64,000 bases of DNA from Pollutimonas subterranea (GTDB taxonomy: Bacteria > Pseudomonadota > Gammaproteobacteria > Burkholderiales > Burkholderiaceae_B): the NCBI RefSeq assembly GCF_002849655.1, contig NZ_PDNW01000005.1, forward strand, positions 186,001-250,000, read 5' to 3'. This document shows positions 45,371 through 55,676 of this stretch, in pieces. How positions within the stretch are numbered: the stretch's first letter is position 1; each line of letters begins with the position of its first letter. The position numbers and the translations under genes are program-made. The notes under the pieces were generated by a model, which did not search any database, was not told the DNA's origin, and was given only the letters and a program-made list of their open reading frames with translations.

Positions 45371-45400
45371 TTGACTTCCCCCCACACTTCACGCTAGAAT
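45371..45400 (+). promoter_or_regulatory. Promoter of rplU-rpmA
   Basis: TTGACT (45371-45376), an 18-base spacer and TAGAAT (45395-45400) give a strong sigma70-like promoter 46 bases before rplU. A small stem TTGGC-ATTCG-GCCAA follows in the leader. The promoter lies outside the island, so the ribosomal genes are unaffected by it. Confidence 0.8.
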
Positions 45401-45445
45401 CTTTCGCTTGGCATTCGGCCAAAGCTTTTAATTAGGAACTCCCAC

Positions 45446-45757
45446 ATGTACGCGGTCATAAAAACCGGCGGCAAACAGTATCGTGTTGCTGCAGGTCAAA
45501 AACTAAAGATAGAACAGATACCGGCAGACATTGGGCAAGAAATCTCGCTAGACCAGGTACTCTCGGTCGGCGAAGGCGAACAATTACAAATTGGTACGCC
45601 TTTCGTCACTGGTGCCATCGTCACAGCAACCGTTCTTGCACAAGGCCGCCACGACAAGGTAAAGATTTTCAAGATGCGCCGTCGCAAGCACTACCAAAAG
45701 CGTCAAGGCCATCGTCAAAATTACACCGAACTCCAAATCGTAGCCATCACGGCCTAA
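45446..45757 (+). CDS. rplU: 50S ribosomal protein L21
   Basis: A 103-residue ribosomal protein binding 23S rRNA domain near L20. [23 protein letters not shown] start and the conserved end [23 protein letters not shown] with its basic patch (pattern summarised). Exact family length. AGGAACT lies nine bases before the ATG. Co-transcribed with rpmA, 37 bp downstream. Confidence 0.99.
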   Translation: MYAVIKTGGKQYRVAAGQKLKIEQIPADIGQEISLDQVLSVGEGEQLQIGTPFVTGAIVTATVLAQGRHDKVKIFKMRRRKHYQKRQGHRQNYTELQIVAITA

Positions 45758-45794
45758 CGATAGACTCAACGGTTTTGTATAGCAGGAGCTAAAC

Positions 45795-46055
45795 ATGGCA
45801 CAGAAAAAAGGCGGCGGCTCAACGCGTAACGGCCGCGACTCAGAATCGAAACGACTAGGTGTAAAAACCTACGGCGGCCAGCTCATCTCGGCGGGTTCGA
45901 TCATCATTCGTCAGCGCGGCACACAGTTCCACCCCGGCACGAACGTTGGTATCGGCAAAGACCATACCTTGTTCTCGCTGGTCAACGGCACCGTTAAATT
46001 CGCCATCAAGGGCGCGCTTAACAAACGTACCGTTTCGGTCATTGCAGCCGAGTAG
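45795..46055 (+). CDS. rpmA: 50S ribosomal protein L27
   Basis: An 86-residue protein whose N-terminus reaches the peptidyl-transferase centre. [20 protein letters not shown] is the typical proteobacterial start (no cleaved leader as in Firmicutes), followed by [33 protein letters not shown] site upstream. Ends before a good intrinsic terminator. Confidence 0.99.
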   Translation: MAQKKGGGSTRNGRDSESKRLGVKTYGGQLISAGSIIIRQRGTQFHPGTNVGIGKDHTLFSLVNGTVKFAIKGALNKRTVSVIAAE

Positions 46056-46076
46056 TTTTTCCGGCAAGCAGACCTG

Positions 46077-46106
46077 AAAAAGCCCTGCCATAAGGCGGGG
46101 CTTTTT
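46077..46106 (+). terminator. Intrinsic terminator after rpmA
   Basis: AAAAAGCCCTGCC-ATAA-GGCGGGGCTTTTT, a 13-bp stem with one wobble pair, then GTTTTAG. 21 bases after the rpmA stop. obgE at 46190 therefore probably has its own promoter or depends on read-through. Confidence 0.9.
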
Positions 46107-46186
46107 GTTTTAGAATAACCTGGCAAGCCATGCTTGCACGTTCCTCACTGAACACACCCATTTATTGCTATTTTAGAGCCACCTGA

Positions 46187-47311
<1,125 letters not shown>

Positions 47312-47328
47312 TCATTGCGTCTTTTGTT

Positions 47329-48519
47329 ATGGCAGCCAACTCCAACATGCAGTCCGCGATTGCGCAGGCCAAACGCCTGGTCGTCAAAGTAGGCTCTTCA
47401 CTGGTCACCAACGAAGGCAAAGGCATCGACGTTCAGGCCGTTGCACATTGGGCCCGTCAAATTGCCGCCTTGCATGCGCAAGGCAAGCAAATGGTGTTGG
47501 TATCAAGCGGCGCCATTGCGGAAGGCATGGCGCGGCTTGGCTGGCCCCGTCGACCCAATGCCATGCACGAACTCCAAGCCGCCGCCGCGGTCGGGCAGAT
47601 GGGCCTCATACAAGCTTACGAAGTTGCGTTCGCCCAACATGGCATACGAACAGCGCAAATCCTGCTTACGCATGAAGACCTTGCCGATCGCCGACGGTAT
47701 CTTAATGCACGCAGCACGCTCTATACCTTGCTGGCGCTGGGCGTCGTGCCCATCGTCAATGAAAACGATACTGTGGTTACCGACGAAATTCGATTGGGCG
47801 ACAACGATACACTGGGCGCCCTGGTCACCAACCTGATCGAGGCGGAGGCACTCATCATCCTGACCGATCAGGCGGGCCTGTACAGTGCCGACCCCCGCAA
47901 AGATCCCGCTGCGCGGTTCATCTCTATCGGCAGGGCCGGCGATCCTGCCCTTGAAGCAATGGCCGGTGGTTCCGGCAGCAGTATTGGCACGGGGGGAATG
48001 CTCACCAAAGTACTGGCGGCAAAGCGTGCCGCGAATAGCGGCGGACATACCGTTATTGCTTCCGGTCGCGAATCCGACGTGCTGCTTCGGCTTTCCGGGG
48101 GCGAACAAATCGGGACCGAACTGCGCGCACTGTTACCAGTGCGTTCAGCACGTCAGCGCTGGCTGGCGAACCACTTGCGGCTGCGCGGCCGGGTCACCCT
48201 GGATAGCGGCGCGGTGCAGGCGGTGACACGGGACCACAAAAGCCTATTGGCCATCGGCGTAAGCGCGGTGGAAGGCGAGTTCGAGCGTGGAGACGTCGTG
48301 GCTTGCGTGGATCAGCATGGCGTTGAATACGGACGTGGCCTGATCAATTATTCGTCCACCGACACCCGCCGTATCTTGCGGCAACCCAGCAGCCGCATTG
48401 CCGATATTCTGGGCAGCATGTCTGACGTCGAACTCATGCACCGCGACAATATGGTGTTCGTGCGCGGTCCCCTTCCGGGCAATCCAACTTGCACCGAAAC
48501 GGTCATTTCTGAGCCGTAA
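47329..48519 (+). CDS. proB: Glutamate 5-kinase
   Basis: A 396-residue enzyme, first step of proline synthesis. Amino-acid kinase domain: [58 protein letters not shown], and [22 protein letters not shown]-terminal PUA domain (about 285-375) is present, as in E. coli ProB. The last 17 bases overlap the 3' end of the convergent Lrp gene. proA is not in the window. Confidence 0.97.
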   Translation: MAANSNMQSAIAQAKRLVVKVGSSLVTNEGKGIDVQAVAHWARQIAALHAQGKQMVLVSSGAIAEGMARLGWPRRPNAMHELQAAAAVGQMGLIQAYEVAFAQHGIRTAQILLTHEDLADRRRYLNARSTLYTLLALGVVPIVNENDTVVTDEIRLGDNDTLGALVTNLIEAEALIILTDQAGLYSADPRKDPAARFISIGRAGDPALEAMAGGSGSSIGTGGMLTKVLAAKRAANSGGHTVIASGRESDVLLRLSGGEQIGTELRALLPVRSARQRWLANHLRLRGRVTLDSGAVQAVTRDHKSLLAIGVSAVEGEFERGDVVACVDQHGVEYGRGLINYSSTDTRRILRQPSSRIADILGSMSDVELMHRDNMVFVRGPLPGNPTCTETVISEP

Positions 48520-48991
48520 TAAACAGCGTTTCCTTGACTTCCTCCATCACCACGCAGCTTTTGGTCTGCGTAACCCCAGGTAGACGCAACAGGATATCGC
48601 CCAGCAAACTGCGATATTGGCTTATCTCCTTGATTCGGGCTTTCACCAGGTAGTCGAAATCGCCGGATACCAGATGGCATTCCTGGATCTGTGGGATGCA
48701 AAGGATTTCCCGCCTGAAGTCATCGAAGCTGCGGTCCGACTTGCTTGACATGGATATTTCCACAAAAACCAGCAAGCCGGCGTCCAGCGCAGTGGGCGCT
48801 ACCCGCGCGTAATAGCCCGTGATGACACCGTCGCGCTCCAACCGCCTGACACGCTCGATACAGGGCGTAACAGTAAGCCCGACTTGCTCGGCGAGTTCAG
48901 TCATCGACATGCGGCCGTCGCGCTGCAGCAAATCCAGAATATGTCGATCGAGTTTATCCAATGTACAAACTGGATCTCTCTGTATACGCAC
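48503..48991 (-). CDS. Lrp/AsnC-family regulator, probable control of dadA
   Basis: A 162-residue feast/famine regulator with [45 protein letters not shown] (pattern only) and RAM domain ending [30 protein letters not shown] resembles E. coli Lrp and the Pseudomonas DadR-like regulators. Starts at GTG 48991 with GGGGAAA just upstream; a TTG ten codons later is the alternative. It is divergent from dadA with an Lrp-consensus dyad between them, the arrangement of an alanine-responsive activator. Confidence 0.92.
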   Translation of the reverse strand: MRIQRDPVCTLDKLDRHILDLLQRDGRMSMTELAEQVGLTVTPCIERVRRLERDGVITGYYARVAPTALDAGLLVFVEISMSSKSDRSFDDFRREILCIPQIQECHLVSGDFDYLVKARIKEISQYRSLLGDILLRLPGVTQTKSCVVMEEVKETLFITAQK

Positions 48992-49049
48992 TTCATTTCC
49001 CCCCGAATCGCACTGCTGTAACGGTGATATTTCAGGCCATGTGGGCCGA

Positions 49050-49066
49050 TCAGCAATTATTGCTGA
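49050..49066. promoter_or_regulatory. Lrp-consensus operator between the lrp-like gene and dadA
   Basis: TCAGCAATTATTGCTGA is a perfect 17-bp palindrome. Its inner 15 bases match 13 of 15 positions of the E. coli Lrp consensus YAGHAWATTWTDCTR. It lies 59 bp from the regulator start and 117 bp from dadA. Confidence 0.75.
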
Positions 49067-49183
49067 AAAACCACCCGCATGCTTCGCAAACCATATAAAT
49101 CATCGTAAAGCGCGATTCTTTAGAAAAAAATACTGGGCAACCTCCCGTACCATCATAAAGATTAACTTGAACGGCGTTTTGAA

Positions 49184-50437
49184 ATGAAAATTGTGGTGTT
49201 GGGCGCGGGCGTAATAGGAGTCACGACGGCTTACTACCTGGTCAAGCAGGGTCACTCGGTACGCGTCTACGAGCGGCAAGCCGCCTCGGCGCTTGAGACC
49301 AGCTTTGCCAATGCAGGGCAGATTTCCTACGGCTACTCCTCGCCGTGGGCCGCGCCCGGTGTGCCCATGAAGGCATTGAAGTGGATGTTTGCCCAGCATC
49401 CGCCATTATCCATTCGTCCTGACGGCAGCCTTTTTCAGCTGCAGTGGATGTATCGGATGTGGCGAAATTGCACCGCCAGCCGCTATGCCGTCAATAAAGA
49501 ACGGCTAGTCAGGCTGTCAAGCTATAGCGGGGCATGCCTGAAGGAATTGCGGGATGCCATCGGCATTCAATATGAAGGACGCCAGCAGGGTACGTTGCAG
49601 CTGTTCCGTACCCAGCAGCAACTCGATGCGGTGGCACACGATATTGCCGTACTGAAAGAGGCCGGCATGGACTACCAGCTGCTGGGCCGGGGCGAACTCG
49701 CCACCGCAGAGCCCGGCCTGGCACATAGCCAAGACAAATTGATGGGCGGCTTGCGGCTGCCTGGCGACGAAACAGGAGACTGCCATATCTTCACGACGCG
49801 GCTGACCGAAGAGGCGAAGAAACTAGGGGTTGAGTTTCACTACGGCGCCAACGTGCAGCAACTGCACATTGGTGCAGGCCAGGTATCCGGCATACAGTGC
49901 GACAACCGGCTGGTCAACGCCGATGCCTATGTCGTCGCACTAGGGTCGTACTCCAGCCCGTTCCTTAAGAATATCGAACAGCTGCCTGTTTACCCCATGA
50001 AGGGGTATTCAATTACCGTGCCAATCGCCGATGAGAGTCGCGCTCCGCTATCGACCTTGCTGGACGAAACCTACAAGACAGCCATCACCCGATTCGACAA
50101 CCGCATAAGGGTTGGCGGCATGGCCGAGATAGCAGGCTTTGACCTTAGCTTGAATCCGGCCCGCCAGAAAACACTTGAAATGGTGGTGGACGATCTTTTC
50201 CCCGGCGCCCGGGCGCATGGCGACGTGTCGTTCTGGACCGGACTACGGCCCAAGACACCAGACAGCACGCCTATCGTGGGTGGCACACGCTATGCAAACT
50301 TGTTCCTGAATACGGGGCACGGCACGCTGGGGTGGACCATGGCCTGCGGCAGCGGACAGCTACTGGCCGATATCATGTCCGGCAAGGCTACCGCCATACC
50401 CAGCGACGACCTGTCGATACATCGTTATGGGAAGTAA
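49184..50437 (+). CDS. dadA: D-amino acid dehydrogenase, small subunit (quinone-linked)
   Basis: A 417-residue FAD enzyme that oxidises D-alanine and other D-amino acids to keto acids and passes electrons to the membrane. FAD loop [45 protein letters not shown], diagnostic for DadA; C-terminal FAD/substrate region [19 protein letters not shown] and [17 protein letters not shown]. Length normal. No catabolic alanine racemase (dadX) follows. The ribosome-binding site is weak. Confidence 0.97.
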   Translation: MKIVVLGAGVIGVTTAYYLVKQGHSVRVYERQAASALETSFANAGQISYGYSSPWAAPGVPMKALKWMFAQHPPLSIRPDGSLFQLQWMYRMWRNCTASRYAVNKERLVRLSSYSGACLKELRDAIGIQYEGRQQGTLQLFRTQQQLDAVAHDIAVLKEAGMDYQLLGRGELATAEPGLAHSQDKLMGGLRLPGDETGDCHIFTTRLTEEAKKLGVEFHYGANVQQLHIGAGQVSGIQCDNRLVNADAYVVALGSYSSPFLKNIEQLPVYPMKGYSITVPIADESRAPLSTLLDETYKTAITRFDNRIRVGGMAEIAGFDLSLNPARQKTLEMVVDDLFPGARAHGDVSFWTGLRPKTPDSTPIVGGTRYANLFLNTGHGTLGWTMACGSGQLLADIMSGKATAIPSDDLSIHRYGK

Positions 50438-50446
50438 CGTTGCGGC

Positions 50447-51202
50447 TCAGGGCTGGCCGCTTACGCGCCCGGTGAACATATAGCCCCACCGGTGCACGGA
50501 CTGGATAGGCGCTACACAGCCCTGCGTGCGAAATTTGCGCCGCAGACGACTGACCAGCAAGGCCAGGCGCGCATGACGATATGGCGGCGCATTATCTGCA
50601 CAGCTGCTATTGATGGCACCCAACAGCCGGCCATGGTTGGCCCGCAAGCCCGGAGCGGCGAAAAGCGCGGCCAGGAAAGCGCGCTCGACCGCCGTGAGGC
50701 GGATGCGTTGTTGCTGTGGACCGGTTATTACCCATCCCCATTCGGTTAAAGCCCAATGCCCCTGTGCGGCCGGGACGTCTGGCACAGGAACAGCGGCGTC
50801 TAGGGATACGTCGACGGCAGCGGCACGCGCAACCAGGGGATGCAACGTGGCCATAAACAGGGCCGCCGAGGCACTGTAACGACAATAATTGTCTGCGCCG
50901 CTATGCAATGTATGCGTGAGCACGGCTTCCGTGCCCGAGGTGACCAGCGCAAGAATGCCCACGGACGGAAACAACTTGCGCAAGCGGTTTGCCGCCATAC
51001 AGTTATTGACCAATGAACTGGCCAAGAGAATGACCCACGGCGTTGTGACCTGCCCCCGATACTGCGCCGCCATTTCACAAAGCGCCTGTAGGTCGGCACA
51101 CACTATGACGATGTAGCCTTGGCCTTGAAGCTGGGCAATATGATGCTGCGATGCCTTGGCTGGCCGTTCATTGAGGACTAGCACGGTGGGAGCTGGAGTC
51201 AT
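50447..51202 (-). CDS. Atypical response-regulator-like winged-helix protein
   Basis: A 251-residue protein. The N-terminal part (about 1-125) has a receiver-like alternation (TVLVLNERPAKASQHHIAQLQ ... TPWVILLASSLVNN ... VGILALVTSGTEAVLTHTLHSGADNYCRY) but lacks the phospho-acceptor Asp: the strand ends ILLASS. The C-terminal OmpR-type winged helix reads IRLTAVERAFLAALFAAPG ... YRHARLALLVSRLRRKFRTQG ... IQSVHRWGYMF. No sensor kinase gene is adjacent. Probably acts without phosphorylation; target unknown. Convergent with dadA, nine bases apart. Confidence 0.8.
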   Translation of the reverse strand: MTPAPTVLVLNERPAKASQHHIAQLQGQGYIVIVCADLQALCEMAAQYRGQVTTPWVILLASSLVNNCMAANRLRKLFPSVGILALVTSGTEAVLTHTLHSGADNYCRYSASAALFMATLHPLVARAAAVDVSLDAAVPVPDVPAAQGHWALTEWGWVITGPQQQRIRLTAVERAFLAALFAAPGLRANHGRLLGAINSSCADNAPPYRHARLALLVSRLRRKFRTQGCVAPIQSVHRWGYMFTGRVSGQP

Positions 51203-51297
51203 AGAAGGGCCTGTAAAGTTGGGTCTGGACAGTCAAGAAAAGCCTTGACCCAAATTTACCGCGCATTATCACATTTGTAATTAGCATTATTACCAAC

Positions 51298-51323
51298 GTG
51301 ATTGAATAAAATCGTTCAATCAC
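51298..51323. promoter_or_regulatory. Perfect inverted repeat before the XRE regulator gene
   Basis: GTGATTGAA-TAAAATCG-TTCAATCAC, 9-bp arms and 8-bp spacer, with two further matching A/T pairs outside. It ends four bases before the GTG start, so binding there by the XRE protein would block its own expression. No ribosome-binding site is visible, and the mRNA may be nearly leaderless. Confidence 0.6.
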
Positions 51324-51327
51324 ATTC

Positions 51328-51726
51328 GTGAACCTGTTTGCTGAACGTCTCCGACATATTCGTGCTCAACGCGGCATGAGCCAAGCGGCTCTCGCCCGTG
51401 CTTGCGGACTCTCGCAAAGTGCAATCGCCAACTACGAGAATGGCAGCCGAAAATCAGCAAAAGATGTTTTCAGGCTGGCGGAAGCGCTGAATGTCAATCC
51501 TATGTGGCTTGCCTTGGGCGAAGGACCCGTCGAAGCGCTTTCAAGCGTAAAGTCGCCGGTTTACCGGCTTACTGACGCGGCTCCCGCGCACCGGCTGGCA
51601 CCCTGGCCATTTGCCGATACACCACCCGAAGTCTATTGGTCGCTTTCAGATGGCGAACGCGCAGTGGTCGAGACGACGCTCAGCAGCCTGATCGAATCAC
51701 TGAAAAAGAAACGGCCGAATCCGTAA
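51328..51726 (+). CDS. XRE/Cro-CI family helix-turn-helix regulator
   Basis: A 132-residue DNA-binding protein with a complete HTH_3 domain (residues 4-60): LRHIRAQRGMSQAALARACGLSQSAIANYENGSRKS. The tail (about 65-132) is Pro-rich then helical (LSDGERAVVETTLSSLIESLKKKR), similar to the C-terminus of phage-repressor-like orphan regulators of Burkholderiales. GTG start at 51328. No phage genes nearby, so it is a domesticated or free-standing regulator. Confidence 0.88.
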   Translation: MNLFAERLRHIRAQRGMSQAALARACGLSQSAIANYENGSRKSAKDVFRLAEALNVNPMWLALGEGPVEALSSVKSPVYRLTDAAPAHRLAPWPFADTPPEVYWSLSDGERAVVETTLSSLIESLKKKRPNP

Positions 51727-51740
51727 GCCATAATAGATAA

Positions 51741-51761
51741 GGGGGCCCGCAATGAGCCCCC
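51741..51761. terminator. Hairpin between convergent XRE and OmpA-lipoprotein genes
   Basis: GGGGGC and GCCCCC arms separated by nine bases, 15 bases after the XRE stop; no clear T-run. Possibly a shared transcript end. Confidence 0.4.
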
Positions 51762-51805
51762 AGGTCGCCGGGCGCAGCGGCTTGCCGCCGCGCCAGTATT
51801 GAATG

Positions 51806-52468
51806 TTATTGCTGAATAGCGTACAGGAACAGTTCAACGCGACGATTCATCGCGCGCCCGTCCGCCGTACTGTTGTCAGCCACTGGGCTGCTGGGCCCAC
51901 GCCCTTCTGCCGTGACGTAATTGGTGGGCACACCTTGCTGCGTTAGGTAGTTTGCCACCGCACGTGCGCGGTTGACCGAAAGCGTCTGGTTGGTGGCATC
52001 CGAACCGGTGCTGTCGGTGTAGCCAATGGACTTGGCTCGTAATTCAGGATGTTGCACCAAGGCGCGCGACACACTGTCGAGCACCGGCAACAGCGCGGGC
52101 TTCAATGCGTACTTGCCGGTATCGAACGATACGTTGCTGGGGATGTTCACCCGCAGGGTGCCGTCAGGCATTTCGGTTACATCAACGCCCAGGCTGCTTG
52201 CTCCGGACTTCTCGACGTCGTTCTTGACGCCGGCCCAGTTATACCCGGCGATACCGCCGGCAACCGCGCCAATGCCGGCGCCGATGGCAGCCGATTTACT
52301 GCTGTCGCCAATCAGGGCGCCCAGACCGGCCCCAACGGCGGCACCCGCACCGGCTCCCATCGCGGTCTTGCCGCCCTTTCCCATTCCTTCCATGTTGGCA
52401 CAACCTGCCATCAAGGCCACAACGCCGATGCATGATGCAATTCGACCAGCACGTATAGATACTTTCAT
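51806..52468 (-). CDS. OmpA-family peptidoglycan-binding lipoprotein with glycine zipper
   Basis: A 220-residue outer-membrane lipoprotein: lipobox LMAGC (Cys about 23), glycine-zipper stretch AMGAGAGAAVGAGLGALIG ... AAIGAGIGAVAGGIAGYNW, then an OmpA C-terminal domain (about 110-220) with IPSNVSFDTGKYALKPALLPVL, GYTDSTGSDATNQTLSVNRARAV and GRGPSSPVADNSTADGRAMNRRVEL (patterns). The NxxLSxxRAxxV and NRRVE residues bind DAP-peptidoglycan. Resembles YiaD-type proteins. AAGGAGA precedes the ATG. Confidence 0.92.
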   Translation of the reverse strand: MKVSIRAGRIASCIGVVALMAGCANMEGMGKGGKTAMGAGAGAAVGAGLGALIGDSSKSAAIGAGIGAVAGGIAGYNWAGVKNDVEKSGASSLGVDVTEMPDGTLRVNIPSNVSFDTGKYALKPALLPVLDSVSRALVQHPELRAKSIGYTDSTGSDATNQTLSVNRARAVANYLTQQGVPTNYVTAEGRGPSSPVADNSTADGRAMNRRVELFLYAIQQ

Positions 52469-52629
52469 GTAATTCTCCTTTTCCCCGATACGCAGCGCAC
52501 ATCACTGCCGGCCCTAATCCTAACAAGCGAGGTCAAGCACGGGTGTTACATTTTGGTTCAGCACGCTTAATTTTTACTTGTGTTGATACATCGGCCTCAT
52601 GATCCCGCAAAATAATGCGCCCAAAAAAA

Positions 52630-52654
52630 TTGAGCCTGTGCAATACAGGCTCAA
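52630..52654 (-). terminator. Intrinsic terminator of the Bug gene
   Basis: Read leftward, TTGAGCCTGT-ATTGC-ACAGGCTCAA is a perfect 10-bp stem followed by TTTTTTT. It lies 25 bases after the stop of the binding-protein gene. Confidence 0.93.
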
Positions 52655-52679
52655 CCTTCAGGACTTGATGCTTTTGTAC

Positions 52680-53681
52680 TTAGAACAACTTGGCGCCGGA
52701 TGCCTTGACGATGTCTTTGTACTTCGCCAAGTCAAGCTTCACCAACTCTGCAAATTCTTCGGGTGTCGTCGGCTTGGCATCTGAACCCATGGTCAGCAGG
52801 TTCTGGCGTACAGTCGGGTCCTGCAGCGCTTTTACATACGCAGCGTTAAGCTTGTCCACGATGGGCTTGGGCGTTCCGCCGGTGGTGAACACACCAAACC
52901 ATGTTCCCAGGTCGAACTTCTCGACCCCTGCTTGTTCCATGGTCGGCAGATCAGCGAAAGCCGACGAACGTTCCAGCGTTGTAACGGCCAATGCCTTGAC
53001 CTTTCCGTCCTTGATCAGGGACGCTGCCGAAGCCAGGTTGTCGAACATGAAGTTCACCTGCCCGCCCAATAAGGCGAGCTTGGCGGGCGCGGCACCTGCA
53101 TAGGGCACGTGGACGGTCTTGATACCGGAGCGCGCATTAAGCAATTCGCCCGCGAGGTGTCCTGCACTGCCGTTCCCGCCCGAGGCAAAGTTCAGCAGGT
53201 CGGGGTTCTTCTTGCCGTAGGCGATCAGGTCGGAGACCGAATTGATGCCATTCGACTTTGCAAAGTCGGCGTTCAGAATCAATACGTTGGGTACCGAAGC
53301 GACCAACGTGACGGCTTCGAAGCTGGTGACAGGATCGAAAGGCAGCTTTTCGTACAGCCAAGGATTAATGGCATTGATGGCCACTGCCCCCATGACTAGC
53401 GTATAACCGTCTGGCTTTGCCTTGGCGGCAATGCTGGCACCGATATTTCCGCCGGCACCCGGACGATTTTCTACGATGATCGTGCCAAGATCAGGGCGTG
53501 CTTTTTCAGCCAGCAGACGAGCCATGCTGTCGAGCGGACCACCGGCCGCGTAGGGCACGATGAAGGTGATGGGCTTGGAGGGGAATTCGTCGGTGGCGGC
53601 CGACGCTGGAGCTGCCGAGATGGTCATGCAGGCAAGCAGTGCTGCTGCGGTCAAAGGCCATTTTTTAATTGCGGAGAACAT
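52680..53681 (-). CDS. Bug-family (TctC) periplasmic solute-binding protein
   Basis: A 333-residue secreted binding protein: signal peptide (1 to about 28, ALLACMTISAAPASAA), then PSKPITFIVPYAAGGPLDSMARLLAEK and IIVENRPGAGGNIGA, the Bug hallmarks, and TMEQAGVEKFDLGTWFGVF. Bug proteins bind carboxylates or amino acids for tripartite transporters, but most, like this one, lie without tctAB genes. Ligand unknown. These proteins are massively expanded in Bordetella and relatives. Confidence 0.94.
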   Translation of the reverse strand: MFSAIKKWPLTAAALLACMTISAAPASAATDEFPSKPITFIVPYAAGGPLDSMARLLAEKARPDLGTIIVENRPGAGGNIGASIAAKAKPDGYTLVMGAVAINAINPWLYEKLPFDPVTSFEAVTLVASVPNVLILNADFAKSNGINSVSDLIAYGKKNPDLLNFASGGNGSAGHLAGELLNARSGIKTVHVPYAGAAPAKLALLGGQVNFMFDNLASAASLIKDGKVKALAVTTLERSSAFADLPTMEQAGVEKFDLGTWFGVFTTGGTPKPIVDKLNAAYVKALQDPTVRQNLLTMGSDAKPTTPEEFAELVKLDLAKYKDIVKASGAKLF

Positions 53682-53783
53682 AAATTAGTAACACTCTGTT
53701 GTAAATAATAGTGAGTCATAACCCTACACCATTTTGACGGCCGCCGCGAATTCCGAGTGCGGCGGACATGGTGCCCGGGTATA

Positions 53784-54524
53784 TCAGTGCAGGATCTGAC
53801 TGAGAAAAAGCTGGGTGCGTTCGTTTTGCGGGCTATCGAAGAAGGCGTCAGGCGTATTCTGTTCGATGATCTCGCCCTGATCCATGAAAATCACACGGTC
53901 GGCCACTTTGCGGGCGAAGCCCATTTCGTGAGTAACGCAAAGCATGGTCATGCCGCTTTCTTCCGCCAGGCCCACCATGACGTCCAGGACTTCCTTGACC
54001 ATTTCGGGGTCCAGTGCCGAAGTCGGCTCGTCGAACAGCATGATCTTCGGGCTCATGCACAAAGAGCGGGCAATCGCCACGCGTTGCTGCTGCCCGCCCG
54101 AAAGCTGGCCCGGATATTTGGCGGCCTGGTCTGGAATGCGGACACGCTCGAGATACTTCATGGCGGTGGCCTCGGCGTCGGCGCGCGATTGCTTCAACAC
54201 CCATATCGGCCCCAAAGTAAGGTTTTCGAGCACGGTGAGGTGTGGAAAAAGATTGAAGTGCTGGAACACCATGCCGACATCCCGGCGAATGGCTTCGATC
54301 TGCTTCAGATCATTGGTAAGCTCTACGCCGTCGACCACAATGCTGCCTTGCTGATGCTCTTCCAGGCGATTGATGCAACGTATCATGGTCGACTTACCGG
54401 ACCCCGAAGGCCCGCAAATGACAATCCGCTCGCCCTGGGCAACATTCAGGTTGATGTTGCGCAAGACGTGGAACTGCCCAAACCACTTATTGACATCCTC
54501 CAGGCGAATAATGGCCTCAGACAT
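53784..54524 (-). CDS. aapP: Amino acid ABC transporter ATP-binding protein (AapP/GlnQ type)
   Basis: A 246-residue ATPase: Walker [11 protein letters not shown]-loop in [12 protein letters not shown], signature [15 protein letters not shown], Walker [16 protein letters not shown] and switch His in CVTHEMGFA. Drives the two permeases encoded just upstream. ATG 54524 has GGGAG eight bases before; an extension to 54566 is not conserved. Last gene of aapJQMP. Confidence 0.94.
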   Translation of the reverse strand: MSEAIIRLEDVNKWFGQFHVLRNINLNVAQGERIVICGPSGSGKSTMIRCINRLEEHQQGSIVVDGVELTNDLKQIEAIRRDVGMVFQHFNLFPHLTVLENLTLGPIWVLKQSRADAEATAMKYLERVRIPDQAAKYPGQLSGGQQQRVAIARSLCMSPKIMLFDEPTSALDPEMVKEVLDVMVGLAEESGMTMLCVTHEMGFARKVADRVIFMDQGEIIEQNTPDAFFDSPQNERTQLFLSQILH

Positions 54525-54578
54525 GTCTGTACTCCCTTGTTTGAATCTGCGCCTGCATTTTTGCACACGGCATGTTGA

Positions 54579-55676
54579 TCAACGTTGATGTCCGGTTTGC
54601 AAGTGCTTTTCCAGCGATTGGCTATAACGGGAAATCGAAAAGCAGAAAATAAAATAGATAAATGCAATGAACAAATAGGCTTCAGCACTGAAACCGCGCC
54701 ACGCCGCATCGGCAACCGCTGCCTTGGCCGCCTGGGTCAGGTCGAAAATGCCAATGATAACGACCAGCGAGGTATCTTTGAACAGCGAAATGAAAATGCC
54801 GACGAGCGGCGGTATCACCACCTTCAATGCCTGCGGCAAGATGATCTTGCGCATTTGCTGCCAGTAGCTCAGGCCGATGGAGTCCGCGCCTTCGTACTGC
54901 CCCTTCGGTATGGCCTGCAAGCCGCCACGCACCGTCTCGGCAATATAGGCCGCTGCAAAAAGAATGATTGCAATCTGCGCCCGCAGCAGCTTGTCGATGC
55001 TGAAACCTTCAGGTAAAAACAACGGCAGCATGACGGACGACATGAACAACAAACTGATCAGGGGCACGCCTCGTATGAGTTCAATATAGATGACGCACAA
55101 CGCCTTGACCGCCGGCATGTTCGAACGGCGTCCCAGCGCCAGCAGCAAGCCTAGCGGAAAAGCGAACGCAATCCCGAATGTAGCCAGTATGAGTGTAAGC
55201 GGCAGGCCGCCCCAACGATCGTTTTCGACGTGGGTCAGTCCGAAGACCCCCCCCCACATCAGGACCGCTACGGCAACTAGCGCGACCGTCCAGATAAGAA
55301 GCAGCGAAGGCTTCCAGAACCACCGCACGCAGCTGCACACGATGACGGCAATGAGAATGATGGTGGCCAATAGCGGACGCCATTGCTCGTCGTAGGGATA
55401 GATGCCGAAAAGTATCAGGCGATGCTTCTCGACGATGAAGGCCCAGCAGGCTCCCCCCGAAGCCCGGCATTCCTGCGCCGTTGTTGCGTCGAAATTGGCC
55501 CTGATGAACAGCCACTCGATCATAGCCGGCACGACCATCAGCAACAGCCACGCTACCAGAACGGTTAACAATGTGTTCAATGGTGAGGAAAAGAGGCTGG
55601 CCCGCATCCAGCCGATGATGCCCTGCCGGCTGACGGGCGGAGCCAAGCTCGGGGCGCTCGATGTATTCACGCTCAT
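54579..55676 (-). CDS. aapM: General L-amino acid ABC transporter permease AapM type
   Basis: A 365-residue inner-membrane permease with an N-terminal extension and two-helix insertion typical of AapM (helices near 35-50, 95-110, 120-145), then the HisM-type core with EAA motif YIAETVRGGLQAIPKGQYEGADSIGLS and ILPQALKVVIPPLVGIFISLFKDTSL. Its ATG directly abuts the stop of the aapQ gene. Forms a heterodimeric channel with AapQ. Confidence 0.93.
   Translation of the reverse strand: MSVNTSSAPSLAPPVSRQGIIGWMRASLFSSPLNTLLTVLVAWLLLMVVPAMIEWLFIRANFDATTAQECRASGGACWAFIVEKHRLILFGIYPYDEQWRPLLATIILIAVIVCSCVRWFWKPSLLLIWTVALVAVAVLMWGGVFGLTHVENDRWGGLPLTLILATFGIAFAFPLGLLLALGRRSNMPAVKALCVIYIELIRGVPLISLLFMSSVMLPLFLPEGFSIDKLLRAQIAIILFAAAYIAETVRGGLQAIPKGQYEGADSIGLSYWQQMRKIILPQALKVVIPPLVGIFISLFKDTSLVVIIGIFDLTQAAKAAVADAAWRGFSAEAYLFIAFIYFIFCFSISRYSQSLEKHLQTGHQR

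Noticed and set aside
51328-51726. XRE gene as part of a prophage or toxin-antitoxin pair
   Set aside because: No toxin, integrase or phage gene is adjacent; neighbours are an OmpA lipoprotein gene and a regulator gene.
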